Below, one piece after another: positions 1 through 12,157 of a stretch of 64,000 nt of DNA. The position numbers and the translations under genes are program-made. Within the stretch, counting starts at the first letter, position 1. Every line of letters begins with the position of its first letter. A model generated the notes under the pieces. The model was not told the origin of the DNA and ran no database searches. It was given only the letters and a program-made list of their open reading frames with translations. Origin of the DNA: Adiantum capillus-veneris (Eukaryota > Streptophyta > Polypodiopsida > Polypodiales > Pteridaceae); NCBI GenBank assembly GCA_014529385.2, contig CM043971.1:30987209-31051208 (forward strand). The letters are read 5' to 3'.

Positions 1-929
1 CTTGGGAAGAGATAGTCTTCTCTTTCTTCACACATGAGATTGTCTGTGTGTGTGTGTGTGATAATGCCTTGCAAAAATCAGCCCCCTCTCTCTCTTGGGC
101 GAGCCCTTTGGCTATTTGCTCTTGCTCAACCCTCATTGGCCCTCCCTAAGTCAAGCCAATGACTATTAAGCAGCATAAGTGATAGCCTTCTGACATGTGT
201 CCCCCTTTCCCCTTTTGTGAGAGCTTTAGGTTAATTAATAATTCAATTAAACTCTCATTGGACCCCTTTGCCTCCTGGCCAATAGGAATCAGGCAAGCCA
301 TTGGGCTGTTGAATGCTCACTGGACCCCTTGGGAGACTGTCCAATAGTCATCAAGAAGACTTAATTTTCATTGGTTCTTTTATTAAGTGTTTTTAAATTA
401 GTTAAACTAGATTTACTCTAGCCTAATTCTCATTGGTCCACCTCCAAGGCCATCCAATACCAATTGGACACACCTTGTGGGCATTTGGGCTAGGGAGCTG
501 ACATGTGTCCCTAATTCCCTTTGTGTAAAGGGAGCCTGTGTGTGTGTGTGTGTGTGTGACTTTCTCTCTCATCCCCTACTCCCAAGGCTCTCCCCCTCCT
601 ATGTAGGGATTTGAAAAGACTTTTTGGTCACACACAAAGCATCCAATTTCCCCTAGGGTTGACCTTTGGACACAACCTTTGAATTTTGGAACCTTAGCAT
701 TTTGGAAGTTTTAATGGGCTGAACTTTAGGGTCTTTTTAGCCCATTGTTGCACAGGGCTCTTTTGCAGATGGCCCCCCCTTTGGATCCCTATTTTCCCTC
801 CTTTGGATCCCTATTGTGGCCGACTTAACCAATATTCTAGCTTTTTCTCCCCTGGCACTTCCCCACATTAAATGATCAGTTTAATATGAGAAAATCATTT
901 AGGAGAATTAGATATTGATTATTATGACA
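1..929 (-). repeat. Partial LTR, family A-D (copy A)
   Basis: The last stretch (about 866-929) matches the ends of the LTRs at 34591-36197 and 47848-49305: a run around CATTAAATGATCAGTTTAA, then ATATGAGAAAATCATTT, closing at TATGACA. Upstream it shares the same order of landmarks (ACATGTGTCCC, a CCCCCTCCT block, TGTAGGGATT). The outer end lies outside the window. No polypurine tract or gag-pol sequence of this family follows the inner edge, so it is probably a solo or truncated LTR. Orientation is taken from copy C, the 3' LTR of a minus-strand element. It contains short GT runs at about 47-60 and 536-558. Confidence 0.7.
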
Positions 930-1284
930 AATGATGTGTTGCCGGTGCGTCGGTGTAGAGCGTACTTCTTTTCGGGGTCGGCCGGGGCATGGCTTCGGCG
1001 CATTTCCTCTTTTTGTTGTTGGCGGCGCGTGCTTTGGGTGTTCCTTCTTTTTGTCGATGCCATAATCGTGGATCTCCTTCGGGTTTTTTTTTGTATTTAT
1101 GTGTGTATATGCATGTGTGTACGTATGGGTGCATGTGGACGGATGTGTGTGTATATATGTATATGTGGGTGCCCAAGCATGTGTGGGAACGGGGCTTAAT
1201 ATTATTATGTATGTAATATATATTATATTTTTGAAAAAAGATATTATTTTTATGTTTGTTGGCAGCTTGCCTGTAGCTACGCAA

Positions 1285-2116
1285 GGGTGAGGGTGTGGGG
1301 GGGGAATGTTGTGTGAGAGAGGGTGTGTGTGTGTGTGTGGTGTGTGTGAACGTGTTGTGTGTATAGAGAGAGAGGGAGTGAATTGTTCTGCGCCTTCTCA
1401 GGCCCGCGAGGGAGAGAGATGAGAGAGAGGTTTGCGGACGACAGTGTGTGCAGAGCGCAAGAGAGAGAGGGAGATGAGTGGGGAGAGACAGAGAGAGAGA
1501 GAGAGTGTGAGGGAGGGAGAGGATGAGGGTGTGTGTGTGTGTGGATGAGGGAGAGCTCCTGTAATTGGAGCAGCACCTTCGGGCTGGAACGGAAGAGAGA
1601 TAGATAGATAGAGAGTTTGAGAGTTTAATGGCGGGCTAGCTCTACACAGAACGAGAGAGGGGGGGTGTTTTCCTTGCGCCTTCACAGGCCTGTGAGAGGG
1701 GGAGAGAGAGATAGAGAGCTTACTGGCGGGGGGGGGGGGTTGGTGGGTCTCCGACAAGCGAGCGAGGGAAGGGGGGGGGGAGACTCTTTGGCATGAAGTG
1801 GGGTAAGGGGGGGGGGGGGGGGGGGAAGAGTCCAGGGGTGGGGAGTGAGGAAGAATATTAGCGGGCCAAGGGAGGGAAATGAGGCCGATGGGAGGGTGAG
1901 GCGAGCAGGTGGGGAAGAGAGAGAGAAAATTATTGGGATATTGGCTTTCCTAGAGAGCAAGGGAGGGAATGTGAGAGGGGACGGGTGTGTGGATAAGAAT
2001 ACGGGAGAGCGGGAGTTCACATGCCGCTTGACACAGAGGGAGCGTGAGAGGGAAAGCGAGAGAGGGGGTCGGGGTGAGTGCTCGAGGCCGCTCTTGACCG
2101 AGGGTGGCCAGTAAGG

Positions 2117-2182
<66 letters not shown>

Positions 2183-2524
2183 AGTGTGATCGGCCATTGG
2201 TAGGCTATGAGGGAGATAGGAAGAGAGGGTTGGCCGGACCGCCTGCGGGCATGCGGCCACGACAAGAGCTTGGGAAAGCGGGTTGTCAGTGAGAGAGGAG
2301 GAGTGGATGAGGGAGGGGAAGGGGGTGCTGAGAAGGAAGAGAGAGGATGTTAGAGAGAGGTATGTAGGGAAAATAAGAGAGAGAGAAAGAGATACCTCAG
2401 TCGATGCCTGAAGGGGAATAAAACTACAGAGAGAGAGAGAAGGGGTATCTAAAACCGAGGGTGGCCTGCTTGCTGGGGCATAGACGAGCGGGGGCATGAG
2501 GGTGATAAGGCCAGCCAATCGAAA

Positions 2525-2555
<31 letters not shown>

Positions 2556-2640
2556 AACCTTATGCTCATAAAAGCGCCATGAGGTTGACAAGGCGTTGCC
2601 GAGCCTTCCAACTGTGTCGCCAAGGCTCCGGTAGAGGAAA
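1285..2640. repeat. Purine-rich low-complexity tract
   Basis: The plus strand is mostly G and A for over 1.3 kb. It holds a (GA)n run at 2121-2179, G runs at 1807-1825 and 2525-2554, and many GAGAGG blocks. Long open frames on both strands here encode only Ser/Leu/Pro or Arg/Glu/Gly strings and are products of composition. No gene or recognisable element is seen. It abuts the truncated 3' side of element E1. Confidence 0.85.
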
Positions 2641-2688
2641 AATAAGTTCTTTTTTTCTTTTTTTTCTTTGATTTTCAAAAATCGGCCA

Positions 2689-3528
2689 TCAACGGTCAAA
2701 CCATTTCTTCCTTCTATCTTTCTCCACAAGTGTATTTTGCACAGCTAATTGCCTCTCTTCATCTAGCCTTTCAAGGATATATAATTGCTCAACTAAGGGG
2801 TTACCATCCCAACCTTCTTGAGAAGCTACTCGAAGACTAGGAACGACAAACTCCCATGGCATAACCGCTTCTTGGACGTACACCATTTTGAATGGTGTGC
2901 AGTTAATGGAAACTTTGTACGTACTACGATAAGCCCATGGAACTGATGTAAGCTTTAAATCCCAATCTATGCGATGAGCTTCCACCGTTTTGGTTAAGAT
3001 AGAGATTAAGGTCTTATTGGTGCTCTCATCTTGGCCATTTGCTTGTGGATAATAAGGTGTGGACTTATGGTGAGCTATCATGAATTTGGTATTGAGTTCT
3101 TTTATTAATCTATTTATAAAATGAGTACCATTGTCAATCACAATCTCAAAGGGACAACCAAATCTTGTAATAATGTTCTCAAAGAGAAACTTGGCAGTTG
3201 ACCTCGCATCGGCCTTACGTGTCGCCCTAGCTTCCACCCACTTTGTCACATAGTCAGTGGCAACGATAATATATCGAGATTGAGTGCTACGAGCTGCCGG
3301 ACTAATTGGGCCTACAAAGTCCAAACCCCATTTTTCAAATGGTTGAGTCACTTTAATAGGGTATAAGGGCATCCTATCCTTTCGTTGTGTGATCTTGTAA
3401 CGTTGGCATTCATCACATCCTTTTGCAAAAAGTGATGCCTCCTTAAATAAAGTTGGCCACCAATAGCCTGATTGCAACACCTTTCTAGTTGTTAGTTCCC
3501 CTGAGAAATGTCCTCCGGCTATACCCAT
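2689..3528 (-). pseudogene. E1 integrase, Tat/Athila-like Ty3/gypsy
   Basis: This is the integrase part of the E1 polyprotein, which would join element cDNA to host DNA. A 279-residue frame shows the end of the zinc-binding domain (CDECQRYK), then the catalytic core: first Asp in GLDFVGP, second Asp in VIDNGTHF, and Glu in QDESTNK. The usual YPQANGQ signature precedes that Glu. The frame stops after RRKKWFDR, so the C-terminal part is missing. DNA beyond it is low-complexity, with no 3' LTR. There is no chromodomain, as in non-chromovirus gypsy lineages. It follows RNase H directly on the same strand. Confidence 0.9.
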
Positions 3529-3539
3529 GTGGGCTTCTT

Positions 3540-4423
3540 GCAGTATGTATAAATACTCATCCTCATGGGCACAACATCTAAGAATATCATCCTTCCCTAG
3601 CCTGTAGAGAGTTCCTGCAATGAGAGAGTAAGGTTCACATTCTTTTATAGTTTTTGAGCTATGTCTTTACGAAGCTCTTAGGGTGGAAAACCATTAACTA
3701 GAAAGTTCACAATCTTCTCACTCCATTCAGGTATGGTTTCGACTAGGAATAGAGAAGTATCGGGCAACTCATCATCGACATACCATTGGGTATGCGAGAC
3801 AAATGATCCACCATGATATGTCTTTTACCAGGTCTCACCATAATGGTAAAATCAAACTCAAGGAGAATTAACAACCATCAGGTAATTCTTCCCGTGGAAC
3901 AAGGTTTATTTACTAGATACAACAAGGCTTGATGATCAACATAGAACACAAACTTGTTGTCCAAAAGGTAGTAGCAAAATTTCTTCACTGTGTAAATCAT
4001 ACCTAAACCTTCTTGCTCTGTAGTGGTGTAGTTTCTCTCGGCATCATTCAATTGACGACTTGCAAAGCTAATGGGGTAGTCTAGTTTATGTTCTCCTGGT
4101 TGAGCTAGAACACACCCAATAGCAAAGTTTGATGCATCAATATGCACATGGAAAATTACATTCCAATCGGGCACTCGTAGAATAGGAGTGCTAGTCAAGG
4201 TATTTTTCAATGACTCATAAGCATGGTCACACTCTGCAGTCCATTGGAACCCAATAAGAAGCTTGTACAAAGGACGAGCTATCTCGACAAAGTTTAAAAT
4301 AAACCGTCGGTAATAACCAACATGGACCATGAACCTTTGAACTCCTTTATAGTTTGTAGGTGGTGGCAATTCATCAATAGCTTTAATTTTGCTCTCATAT
4401 GTGGAAATCCCATTTTTGGACAC
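3540..4423 (-). pseudogene. E1 RNase H domain, broken
   Basis: The 181-residue frame at 3878-4423 starts in the RT thumb/connection (KLLIGFQW, TPILRVPDW) and continues into RNase H, with the Asp region HIDASNFAIGCVLAQ, the Glu/Asp region ASRQLNDAERNYTTTEQE, and YVDHQALLYL. It stops at 3878. The rest of the domain, including a VDHLSRI-type end, is readable in other frames at about 3540-3877. A frameshift near 4424-4455 separates it from RT. Its role would be to degrade the RNA strand during cDNA synthesis. It cannot be made intact from this copy. Confidence 0.85.
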
Positions 4424-4455
4424 TATAAAATGACTCCATGTTTAACCCAAAATTG

Positions 4456-5292
4456 TCATTTGAAAGGGTTTAAGGAGATGAGATACAATCTACACTTCTC
4501 AAACACTTTTCGTAAGCAGGATAGATGTTCTTTCCAAGAGGAATAAACACAAAGGTCATCTAAGAAAGCTTCACAAAACTCCCTCAAATATTCTCTAAAA
4601 GCAGTGTTTATTAATCTTTGAAAGGTAGCAGGGGCATTGCTTAAGCCAAAAGCCATAACACGAAATGCAAACACTCCAAATTCAGTTATAAAGGCTGTTT
4701 TAGCTTGGTTCTCCAGCGCAATTGTGATTTGATTGTAGCCATAGTACCCATCTAAAAATCTATAAGCTTCCTTCCCTGCAACTCTTTCAAGCATATGTTC
4801 TGAATATGGCAAGGGGTGATGGTCCCTCTTAGTGGCGGCATTGACCTTCATGAGATCCATGCACACTCTGAGTTTCGCATTCTTCTTTGGCACAATCACT
4901 GTTGGAGACACCCATTCTGAGTGCTCAATAAGGTATATGAATCCGCATTCCACAAGCTTTTCAATCTCTTCTTGAACAATTTTTGCATATTTAGGATTCA
5001 TTGGGTAGGGTCGTTGCTGAACTGGTTTAGCCATGCTATTCATGGGGATTGTGTGTTGCACCACGGAAGGTGGAACACCTTTCATATCATGATATGTCCA
5101 GGCAAATATATCCCTAAATTCCTTGAGAAGTTCTTTAAGTACACACTCCTCAGTCTCTGTCAGATCTTGGGCAATGAAAACAGGTTTGGACTCTTCTCCT
5201 GGGTCTGCTAACTCTATTTCGTTAACTATCGCTGGACCGTCATAGACTCCATTTCTCCCATCGATAGGCTTTCTGTGAGCCTTTGTATACAC
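4456..5292 (-). pseudogene. E1 reverse transcriptase
   Basis: The 278-residue frame covers the fingers and palm. Visible are GFIYLIEHSEWVSPTVIVPKK, the LRVCMDLMKVN block, FLDGYYGYNQI, FGLSNAPATFQR and the catalytic FLDDL (the YXDD box with Phe-Leu in place of Tyr-X). It lies in the same frame as the upstream 5359-5622 segment, separated only by a TAG at 5359-5361, and is followed by a TGA at 4456-4458. It belongs to the Ty3/gypsy type, Tat/Athila side, judging from the tRNA-Asp-type PBS and the zinc-knuckle spacing of its gag. Confidence 0.9.
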
Positions 5293-5358
5293 AACCTTAC
5301 GTTCCTCTGTGGTATAGGATTTGAAATGTTCAGGTGCAGGGTGTAAGTCTGTCGGGTC

Positions 5359-6615
5359 CTATTGTTCTGTGGACTGTGATTTCACTTCCGATTCCTTTTT
5401 TTGTTGAGCTAGCTCTTGATTTTGTCGTCTCCTTATGGTACAGCTCAACTTTGGCTTCTCTGTAGCCTCTAGTTGTGCGATGTCAATGGGTTGTGGACTA
5501 CACCACATAACGCTTTGAAGGTAATCACCCCAGTTATCTACCAACTTATGATGAGCATCACATGACCCTATATAATTAAGCCATTCTACAGTAGATTTCT
5601 TTTCATTTAGTCTAGCACTCACATTTTCTCGATATCATTGCCTCTTATATCTCTTACTCTTCTTGTTTAATTTTTTATTACAACAGATCTCTAGTGAAGA
5701 GTCACTAGATGAATCACTACTTCTGTCTTCTCCTCCCTTGGATAGATTGTCATCTAGGGTACCACTGGGCCCTGAATGGTTTGGTCCCACATTTTCACTA
5801 AAGAAATTTTTAGTCACAATGCTAACCCGAGCACCACCATCAAGGATTCCCTTCACATTAAATCCCTTAGTAGTGATTGGTATGGTCGCATTGGATTCAT
5901 CACCCTCAAAGTATTGTCCCAACTTGTTAACAGGTATTTCTATAACAAGGTTCTCATCTAGGTTGGGTTGTGGATCTAAGTGTTCCTCCTCTATTGGCAT
6001 CTCCCCAGCTCCATCCATCTGTGAAAATTGTGGTAGCCCAAGCTTTAGTTCTCCATTGAGGAAGGCTCGAAGAGCTGAGACTAGCTCACGGTCTTTATAT
6101 AGTTTGGACATGATGGTGGTTCTAACTTCTAAAGACATGAAATCCATCAATTTGGCAATGTTTAACGGCACCTTTTGGACTTGAGTCCCTTGACGTGGGG
6201 AAGATGGGATCTCCATTTCTTTGATAGGATCGAGTAGTCCCTCTGTAAACATTCTTTCCATCAAGAAGTGAGTACTCCCACTTTCCCATGACTTTAAGTC
6301 ACTTTCTTCTTGGATGACACTAGGTATGGCTAAGGGTCTATGGACTTGGTGAGGTTGTTGTTGCGTAGGGAACACGGTGTCTGTAATATGGATCTTCCTA
6401 GGTGCTGGTTCTAGATCCCTTTGGGTATCTTCTACCAAACTCCTTAATTGTTTGACTCGCTCAATCTCCTCTGTAGGGTTTGGGTACGTTCCTATCTTCT
6501 TCTTGGATCCTGGCCATTGTGGCTCATGAAGATCTTCCTTGTTGGTTTCTATCTTAGTGGTCATTTTTGTCTCCATGGTTTCTCCTGAATCAGAATCCTC
6601 TTCAGCGTCATTCAT
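5359..6615 (-). pseudogene. E1 protease and protease-RT linker
   Basis: Two stretches in one frame (6615-5635 and 5622-5359) are split by a TGA at 5635-5637. An acidic, Lys/Glu-rich N-terminal part is followed by KLGQYFEGDES and then the retropepsin motif ILDGGARVSIV. The catalytic triplet expected as D-S/T-G reads D-G-G, so the active site is probably damaged. The second stretch looks like the linker to RT. Element E3 has the matching region with an intact DSGA. The reading frame is shifted relative to the zinc-knuckle segment upstream. Confidence 0.75.
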
Positions 6616-6628
6616 ATATACGGGGTCG

Positions 6629-7096
6629 TTATCCGTCCCTATGTTGGTCTTTGAATTGGGGTCTGACTTCTCTACTTTTTGCGATCTCTTCCTTCGTGTT
6701 TTCTTCTTTTCTGAGATTGGGCAATTGATCCCGTGTCTCTTTTCTCAAGAATATAATTTGTTTTTGGAGCATCGATCGGGTGAGTACGTTTACTGGTATC
6801 ACAGGTGTACTTTGTGATGGCTCCTCGGTAACTTCAATCAAGTTTAATGGCATGATCTTCGGTGCATTTGGCTTATTTGGACATTGGGAAATCAAATGAT
6901 CTATGCCACATCGATTACACATGAGTATCGGCATTGTAGATGCGCTCGCTTGATTGGTTTGCATTAGTGTGGCATTCTTTTGTAGCTTAATAGGACACTC
7001 AGCTACACGATGTGGACCTCCACACTCATAGCATTGAAGAGGTGGTCTCTTAGCAGTGTAATTGATATTTTGGCCTCTTGCCGCAAGAGCAGCCAC
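6629..7096 (-). pseudogene. E1 gag, zinc-knuckle segment
   Basis: This 155-residue stretch holds two knuckles with C-x2-C-x3-H-x4-C spacing: CYECGGPHRVAEC and CNRCGIDHLISQC. The x3 spacing is unusual; E3 has the same variant at 23435-24805, linking the two lineages. It continues in frame from the upstream gag core, interrupted only by a TGA at 7121-7123. Its function would be RNA binding in the nucleocapsid. Confidence 0.8.
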
Positions 7097-7120
7097 TTGA
7101 TATACAGGTTTGACTTGTCC

Positions 7121-8347
7121 TCAATAGTCCTCCATGTAGTATTGTGGACTTTCTTCAAGCACATCCATCCCATAGGCAATATTAGGATCTATATCTTCCT
7201 CATAGCCTTCCAAACAAGCAATAGATGACTCAAAACCCACTTGTTTCATAGAAGTGATTCTTGGATGTGGTGGTTGCGGTCTTAGCACTGGAGGTGGTAA
7301 GGGTGTTGTTTGAACAACATTTTGGGCCCTAGGGACCATGTGTTGTGCTGTTTGTTCAAGAGGTGGGGACGGCATCAATGTAGACACTCGAGGTGTGTCT
7401 GTCCATGCTAAGGTTGGTCTATTGGCCATCGCGTGCTTAAATACTATACAATCCTTAGCTTGATGACCATACCTCCCACAGGCATTGCAGTTCCCATTGA
7501 ATTTTACTCTAAAAGTAGGGCATTCACTGGTACTATGCGGACCATAGTATACTGAGCACCATTGTTGCTCCCTTCTTGGATACATATGATTGTTTTGTGG
7601 AGCATGATTGTCTCTAAGACTCTCTTGAATAGCCTTGGTGAGATCTGCTAAAGTCATCTCAAATATCTTTGGCTCCTTAGCAATAGGCTTTAGGGTCATT
7701 GGCTGATGCCCTGATGCTTGCGAGCTAATAGATTTAGGCTCAACAGACACTCTTTCTCCTTGAATCATTAAATTATCCTCCAATTGGATCGCATTGGTGG
7801 TGACTGCTTTCCAAGTGGTGATACCTCTAATGACTACACCATTGTAGATATCCTCATGTCGTAACCCCCTAATGAATCTATCAACCAATTGGTTATTGTT
7901 GAAGCGCTCATTTGGATTACAATGAAAATTCAAATGCTTCAAGCGACTTATACAGTCTCTCACCGACTCTCCTTCCTCTCGTTCGGCTTTTTGGAGCTGA
8001 GAGGCTACACCCCAAAGGACTCCCTCTCATATGTATTCTTTCAAGAACAGTCTCCTAAGAGTAGGGTAAATTGTTTTTTCTTCCACCCTTAGGGTTCAAT
8101 ACCAATCCCCTGCCTTCCCACTTAAGGTTAGGCTTAAAGCATTACTCTTATGCAGGTCATTGTGTTCTCCTAGAGAATTGCATATTTGTTCAAAACACTT
8201 CGATATGCTTTCTCACATCCCCATCTCCACTAGATTTTTGTGTGAGCTTGGCTATTTGTACTACCTTACTTCTATTTGTACTACCTTACTTCTAGGCTCT
8301 CTATCAGGCGTGTTACACATATTCTCAACAATAGATCGACCAATAGC
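7121..8347 (-). pseudogene. E1 gag core
   Basis: The 280-residue frame at 7121-7963 carries the retrotransposon gag core (DCISRLKHLN, DRFIRGLRHEDIYNG) and a classical CCHC knuckle, CNACGRYGHQAKDC. Upstream, 7964-8347 continues the gag core in broken frames. A 20-bp tandem duplication (TATTTGTACTACCTTACTTC twice, about 8252-8295) shifts the frame. The homologous plus-strand fragment at 62927-63364 lacks this duplication and shows the undisturbed reading. A Pro-rich linker follows the knuckle. Confidence 0.85.
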
Positions 8348-9883
8348 TTAAGAAAATGTTGCCAAGTCACCTAAGTGAGGAGGCACCGTGGATGGAGGTG
8401 CTCCAGAGACTACATGTGGAGTAGGTATTGGCATTGGGCTCCACATTGGGTACGATGTTGTGCCATGTGGTGGTCCATAGTTCATATGTGTAGCCCTAGG
8501 CATAACAGACGTCGGATGTGATATGCTAATGCTAGTCGGTATAGTCCCTTGGAAATAAGAGCTTGGGTGTTGTGGTTGTGGAGCATAGGTAGTTGAGACA
8601 ATGGGAGGGGTAGGGACTACATGAGTGCGATGACCCATAGGTGCATACGATTGGTACACACTTGTAGGTATTGTTGCATGCATTGAGCTACCATGTAGTG
8701 GTGCTTTACTAACAAATGAGGTCCATGGCGTGTTTCTCGTCATGCCCATCATTGGGGTAGGCATGGTAGCCGTGGTGTCATCAAGGGAAAGATGAGCTAG
8801 AATTGGAAAGGTGACTCTATCACTTGTGGGCTCAGATTGCACTGAGACCCCTGGAGAAACAACATATGGAGGATCCATCGGACTTACTGAGGGAGTCTCC
8901 ATTTGCGATAAGGTCGGTTGTTTAGCCTTTTCTGTATCTAAGAATCTCATGAGACCCGTTGAAGGCATGTTGATCCCCTTGTTCTATCTCTCTAACTCAA
9001 TGACCCTATGGATGACCTCACAAACTCTTTGTTGTTGATCCTCCACACTAGTAGCACCCATTGTGGATTGTAGGACATCTAACCAACCCACGTGATAGGT
9101 GTGACCTGTGTATAGGTGAGTTAGAGTTTCCATTTGTAGTTTGTACTCCCAGTTCTCATTTAAGAACGCTCCATCTAGGATTGAGGTGCTAGGGGTGTCC
9201 TTTGAGCTAGATGCAATGTTGCTTTCTAGGGGTTGGCCCTTAGCAATTGCTAAGTCAGGAGCACTCGATTGCTCTCTTAGCAAGGATATTGACATAGGGG
9301 CTTTTGCTTTTAACTCTCTTTGTTGCTCGGCCTTGCATAAGCTCTCAATTTCCTTTTCCCTCGCTGCAAGGATATATCACTTAAACTCTTGCACTTTGGC
9401 AAGGCTTCTACCATCGGGTAATATGACCTCGGAGGGAAATAACTCTGAAGAGTCAGGAGGTGCAGTGAATGAAGTATTCACGTGCACATTCTCTAAGGGT
9501 ATAGGGTCTACGTTGGTCATGAATGGAGAATTTACTTCCCCACCCCCCTCATTTACATCATTAGCTCCATGTTCGGAGCGAGTGGCTCTACTAAAGGTTT
9601 CCTTCAAGCGGCTAAGCATGCTCGGCCCGGACCGTGGACCCATGGCATGCATGTCTTGGCTTGAGCTATTGGGATTAGGCATCGGGAAACCCTCCATGAC
9701 GTCGTAGTCAGAGGAAGAGTCACTAGCCGCTATGTTCGGGTCTTGGTTTGTACTACCTACATCCCCGCCGAGGGCCGAGAACCTAAAGTAGGTGGATATT
9801 GAGAGCTCGCGTAAGTCAAAATTCTCTCTAGTTGCTCCGTCTCTAGCACACGACCAAAGCGCAGATGCATGCGCCTTTGACAC
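8348..9883 (-). pseudogene. E1 gag N-terminal region, Pro/Ser/Thr-rich
   Basis: Three stretches (9883-9377, 9295-8984, 8968-8348) lie in one frame, separated only by single stops: TGA at 9377-9379 and TAG at 8984-8986. A TAA follows at 8348-8350. The joined length would be about 510 codons. The first part is acidic and polar, the middle has a charged helical stretch, and the last is rich in Pro, Met, Ser and Thr. No domain is recognised. Position between the 5' leader and the gag core suggests an extended gag N-terminus, as in some Tat elements. Confidence 0.6.
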
Positions 9884-10509
9884 CCTACAAGCATCAGCGA
9901 ATAACCTCGAAGGTTAACCGCTTACTATTTTAAGCGTCCGTTTTCACTCGCTTTTTTTACGTTTTTTAATATTTTTGAATGATCGATTTTTTTTTTTATT
10001 AAAGTGTGTGATAGCTCAAAACAAGCGTATCACTCAAAGGGTCGCGGTTTGCTTTAGAGCACAACGTTTGGTCACATGAAGCTCCGTTGGTCCTCAAAAA
10101 ATCGATTTTTAGCTACGTGTGAAGCTAAAATTCGTAATTTTAAAGGGTGATAGATGCCTTAAGCCTGAGCGTGAGCTTGGGCTTGGGTCTGGGAGAGTAC
10201 ACACACACTCTACCTACCTATTTCCAACTAATACACCTACTATTACACACTAACACACTCTATTAGCTCTCACAAATCTACTTCCTACTTACTGTACATT
10301 ACATTACACAGAACTAACAACCTTAATACTAACACCTTACACAGAGAAAAAAACACAGTACCTTTGAAAACTCCATTAACAAAAAAATACACAGTAGTAA
10401 CACAAAATCCTTCTTCTCAACACACACACCCTCCTTCCTTACCTTTTCTACAATTGAAATTGCACCACAAAAGAATCACAGAGTGCCATTCAAGCTTAGT
10501 GTATGGAAT
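9884..10509 (-). other. E1 5' leader
   Basis: This non-coding stretch lies between the E1 PBS and its first gag frame. It is AT-rich, with A/T homopolymers near 9960-10000 and a short ACACAC-rich part near 10200-10440. No ORF or RNA gene is seen. Confidence 0.6.
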
Positions 10510-10527
10510 TCCCCGGCAACGGCGCCA
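10510..10527 (-). other. E1 primer binding site (tRNA-Asp type)
   Basis: On the minus strand this reads TGGCGCCGTTGCCGGGGA, the tRNA-Asp-type PBS known from Athila/Tat elements. It lies four bases inside the LTR end at 10532, which fixes the E1 orientation and its 5' LTR boundary. Confidence 0.9.
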
Positions 10528-10767
10528 AAAATGTGCGCGTATGTCGCACGTGTCAATGCAAGAAACTTGCCGATACATCGTGTGCGAGCCACAAATGTCT
10601 CCAAGCACACAAGAAGACTAAACTAGTAAGCTCAAAGATGGCGATGGTGTGTCACTCACCGCTCTACACTTGCTGTCGTGGAGGATTCCTCACCGCGAAG
10701 AAGAGGGAGACGCCGCTACGCCGCGCTCAACCGCCTCACGCCGTCATGCCGCCGCAATGCTCGATCG

Positions 10768-10875
<108 letters not shown>

Positions 10876-10961
10876 AGATGAAGAAGGAGAAGATGGAGAT
10901 GGAGCAAGAGCACTCATCAATTGCACAAATGAGAGAATGAGTAAATTTTAGGTTTAGTTGA

Positions 10962-10971
10962 CTTTTATATG
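10962..10971 (-). promoter_or_regulatory. Possible TATA box of the E1 LTR
   Basis: The minus strand reads CATATAAAAG, about 430 bp upstream of the LTR inner end. The placement suits the LTR promoter of a minus-strand element. No transcript data support it. Confidence 0.4.
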
Positions 10972-11189
10972 AGCTCATCCCATTCACACTTGGGCGCCCA
11001 TGCTTAGCCAACTAATCCCTTGAATGTTCTAGTTAGAGTGCGCCTCTCATCGGCGATCACTCTTACCCTTTTCCTATTGGATCAACAAGCCCGGTACCTG
11101 ACTCTACCAAGTAAATAATACAACGTCCGTCATAGGTGACAGGGTGTCCGTGAGCCGTGCGGGTTAACAAGAGCGATCTAGCCGTGAGG

Positions 11190-11432
11190 GTTAACAAGAG
11201 TGATCGAGCATTGCGACGACAACACGACGACGGCGAAGCGATTGAGCGCGGCGTAGCAGCGGCTCCTTCTTCTTCGCGGCAAGGAATCCTCCACGAACAG
11301 CAAGTGTAGAGCGGTGAGTGACACACCATGGCCATCTTTGAGCTTACTAGTTTAGGCTAGTTGCACACTTGGAGCCATTTGTGGCTCGCACACAGTGTAT
11401 CGGCAAGTTCCTTGCATTGACACGTGCGATAA

Positions 11433-11435
<3 letters not shown>
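11190..11435 (+). repeat. Inverted partial copy of the E1 LTR
   Basis: Reverse-complementing this segment gives the same order as 10540-10790: GCACGTGTCAATGCAAG, CTTGCCGATACA, GTGTGCGAGCCACAAATG, AAGATGG, GTGTGTCACTCACCGCTCT. It stops about a dozen bases short of the LTR end, at a (CT)n run. The two copies therefore stand head to head and could form a long hairpin. Confidence 0.85.

Positions 11436-11522
<87 letters not shown>
11436..11522. repeat. (CT)n microsatellite
   Basis: About 43 CT units lie exactly at the junction between the inverted E1 LTR copy and the start of the E2 5' LTR. The first few bases of the E2 LTR (TGTT) are lost here. Confidence 0.98.
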
Positions 11523-11526
<4 letters not shown>

Positions 11527-12157
11527 GCGGCTAACGCAGGCTACACCGAATGTGCATCAAGCGGGAGATATCTATGGTTGTGCATAATATTTTCGACTCA
11601 CTTTGTATAAGTCTTGGGGTCACTTGGAGTTCCAAAGTTGTATATGCTAGTTAGAAGGCTTAAGCTTAAACCCATAGTAGAAGGGATTGTGGTAAAATCC
11701 TTTAAAAGGAAGCCTTTATGCAAGGAGGCTTCATTCTTGAGTATCCACTCTTGAGGATCCACTGTTGAGAGCTCCCTCTCTCTTGAGTATTCACTCTATG
11801 GCCTAGCCTTGAGCTTAATGTTTATGCTTGAGAGGCTAGTGCTAATCATTGTAATTAGAGTAAGCTCTTCTTGATTAATCTAATTCTTATTTTCTCACTA
11901 GTTTACTTCTTCTCTACATTTCATCTTATCATGAAGTAGTATTACACTTTCATTATTCTAGATTTGAGAGATGTATGTACTTCTTGCTATTAACCACTCC
12001 TATTCTTCTATAAGCATTCGATTTGTGATATTTAGCATCACAATTAGGTTGATTAATTTGGGTCTTAAACTTGTAATTAGCGTGTGTGCCCTATTGTTTG
12101 CTTGTATGTAGATAGGTTTTATGAAGCTCTAGCACCATTCACCTCGTGTGCGTAGCT
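11523..12157 (+). repeat. E2 5' LTR, first part
   Basis: It matches 37868-38510 almost throughout, from AGCAGCGGCTAAC to ACCTCGTGTG, and the inverted copy at 43756-44715. The matching sequence breaks off after GTGCGTAGCT, at the DNA element's target duplication, and resumes at 30314. Confidence 0.9.

Noticed and set aside
922-2729. Long ORFs on both strands (up to 313 codons) in the purine-rich tract
   Set aside because: They encode Ser/Leu/Pro or Arg/Glu/Gly strings dictated by GA/CT composition, overlap on both strands and show no domain.
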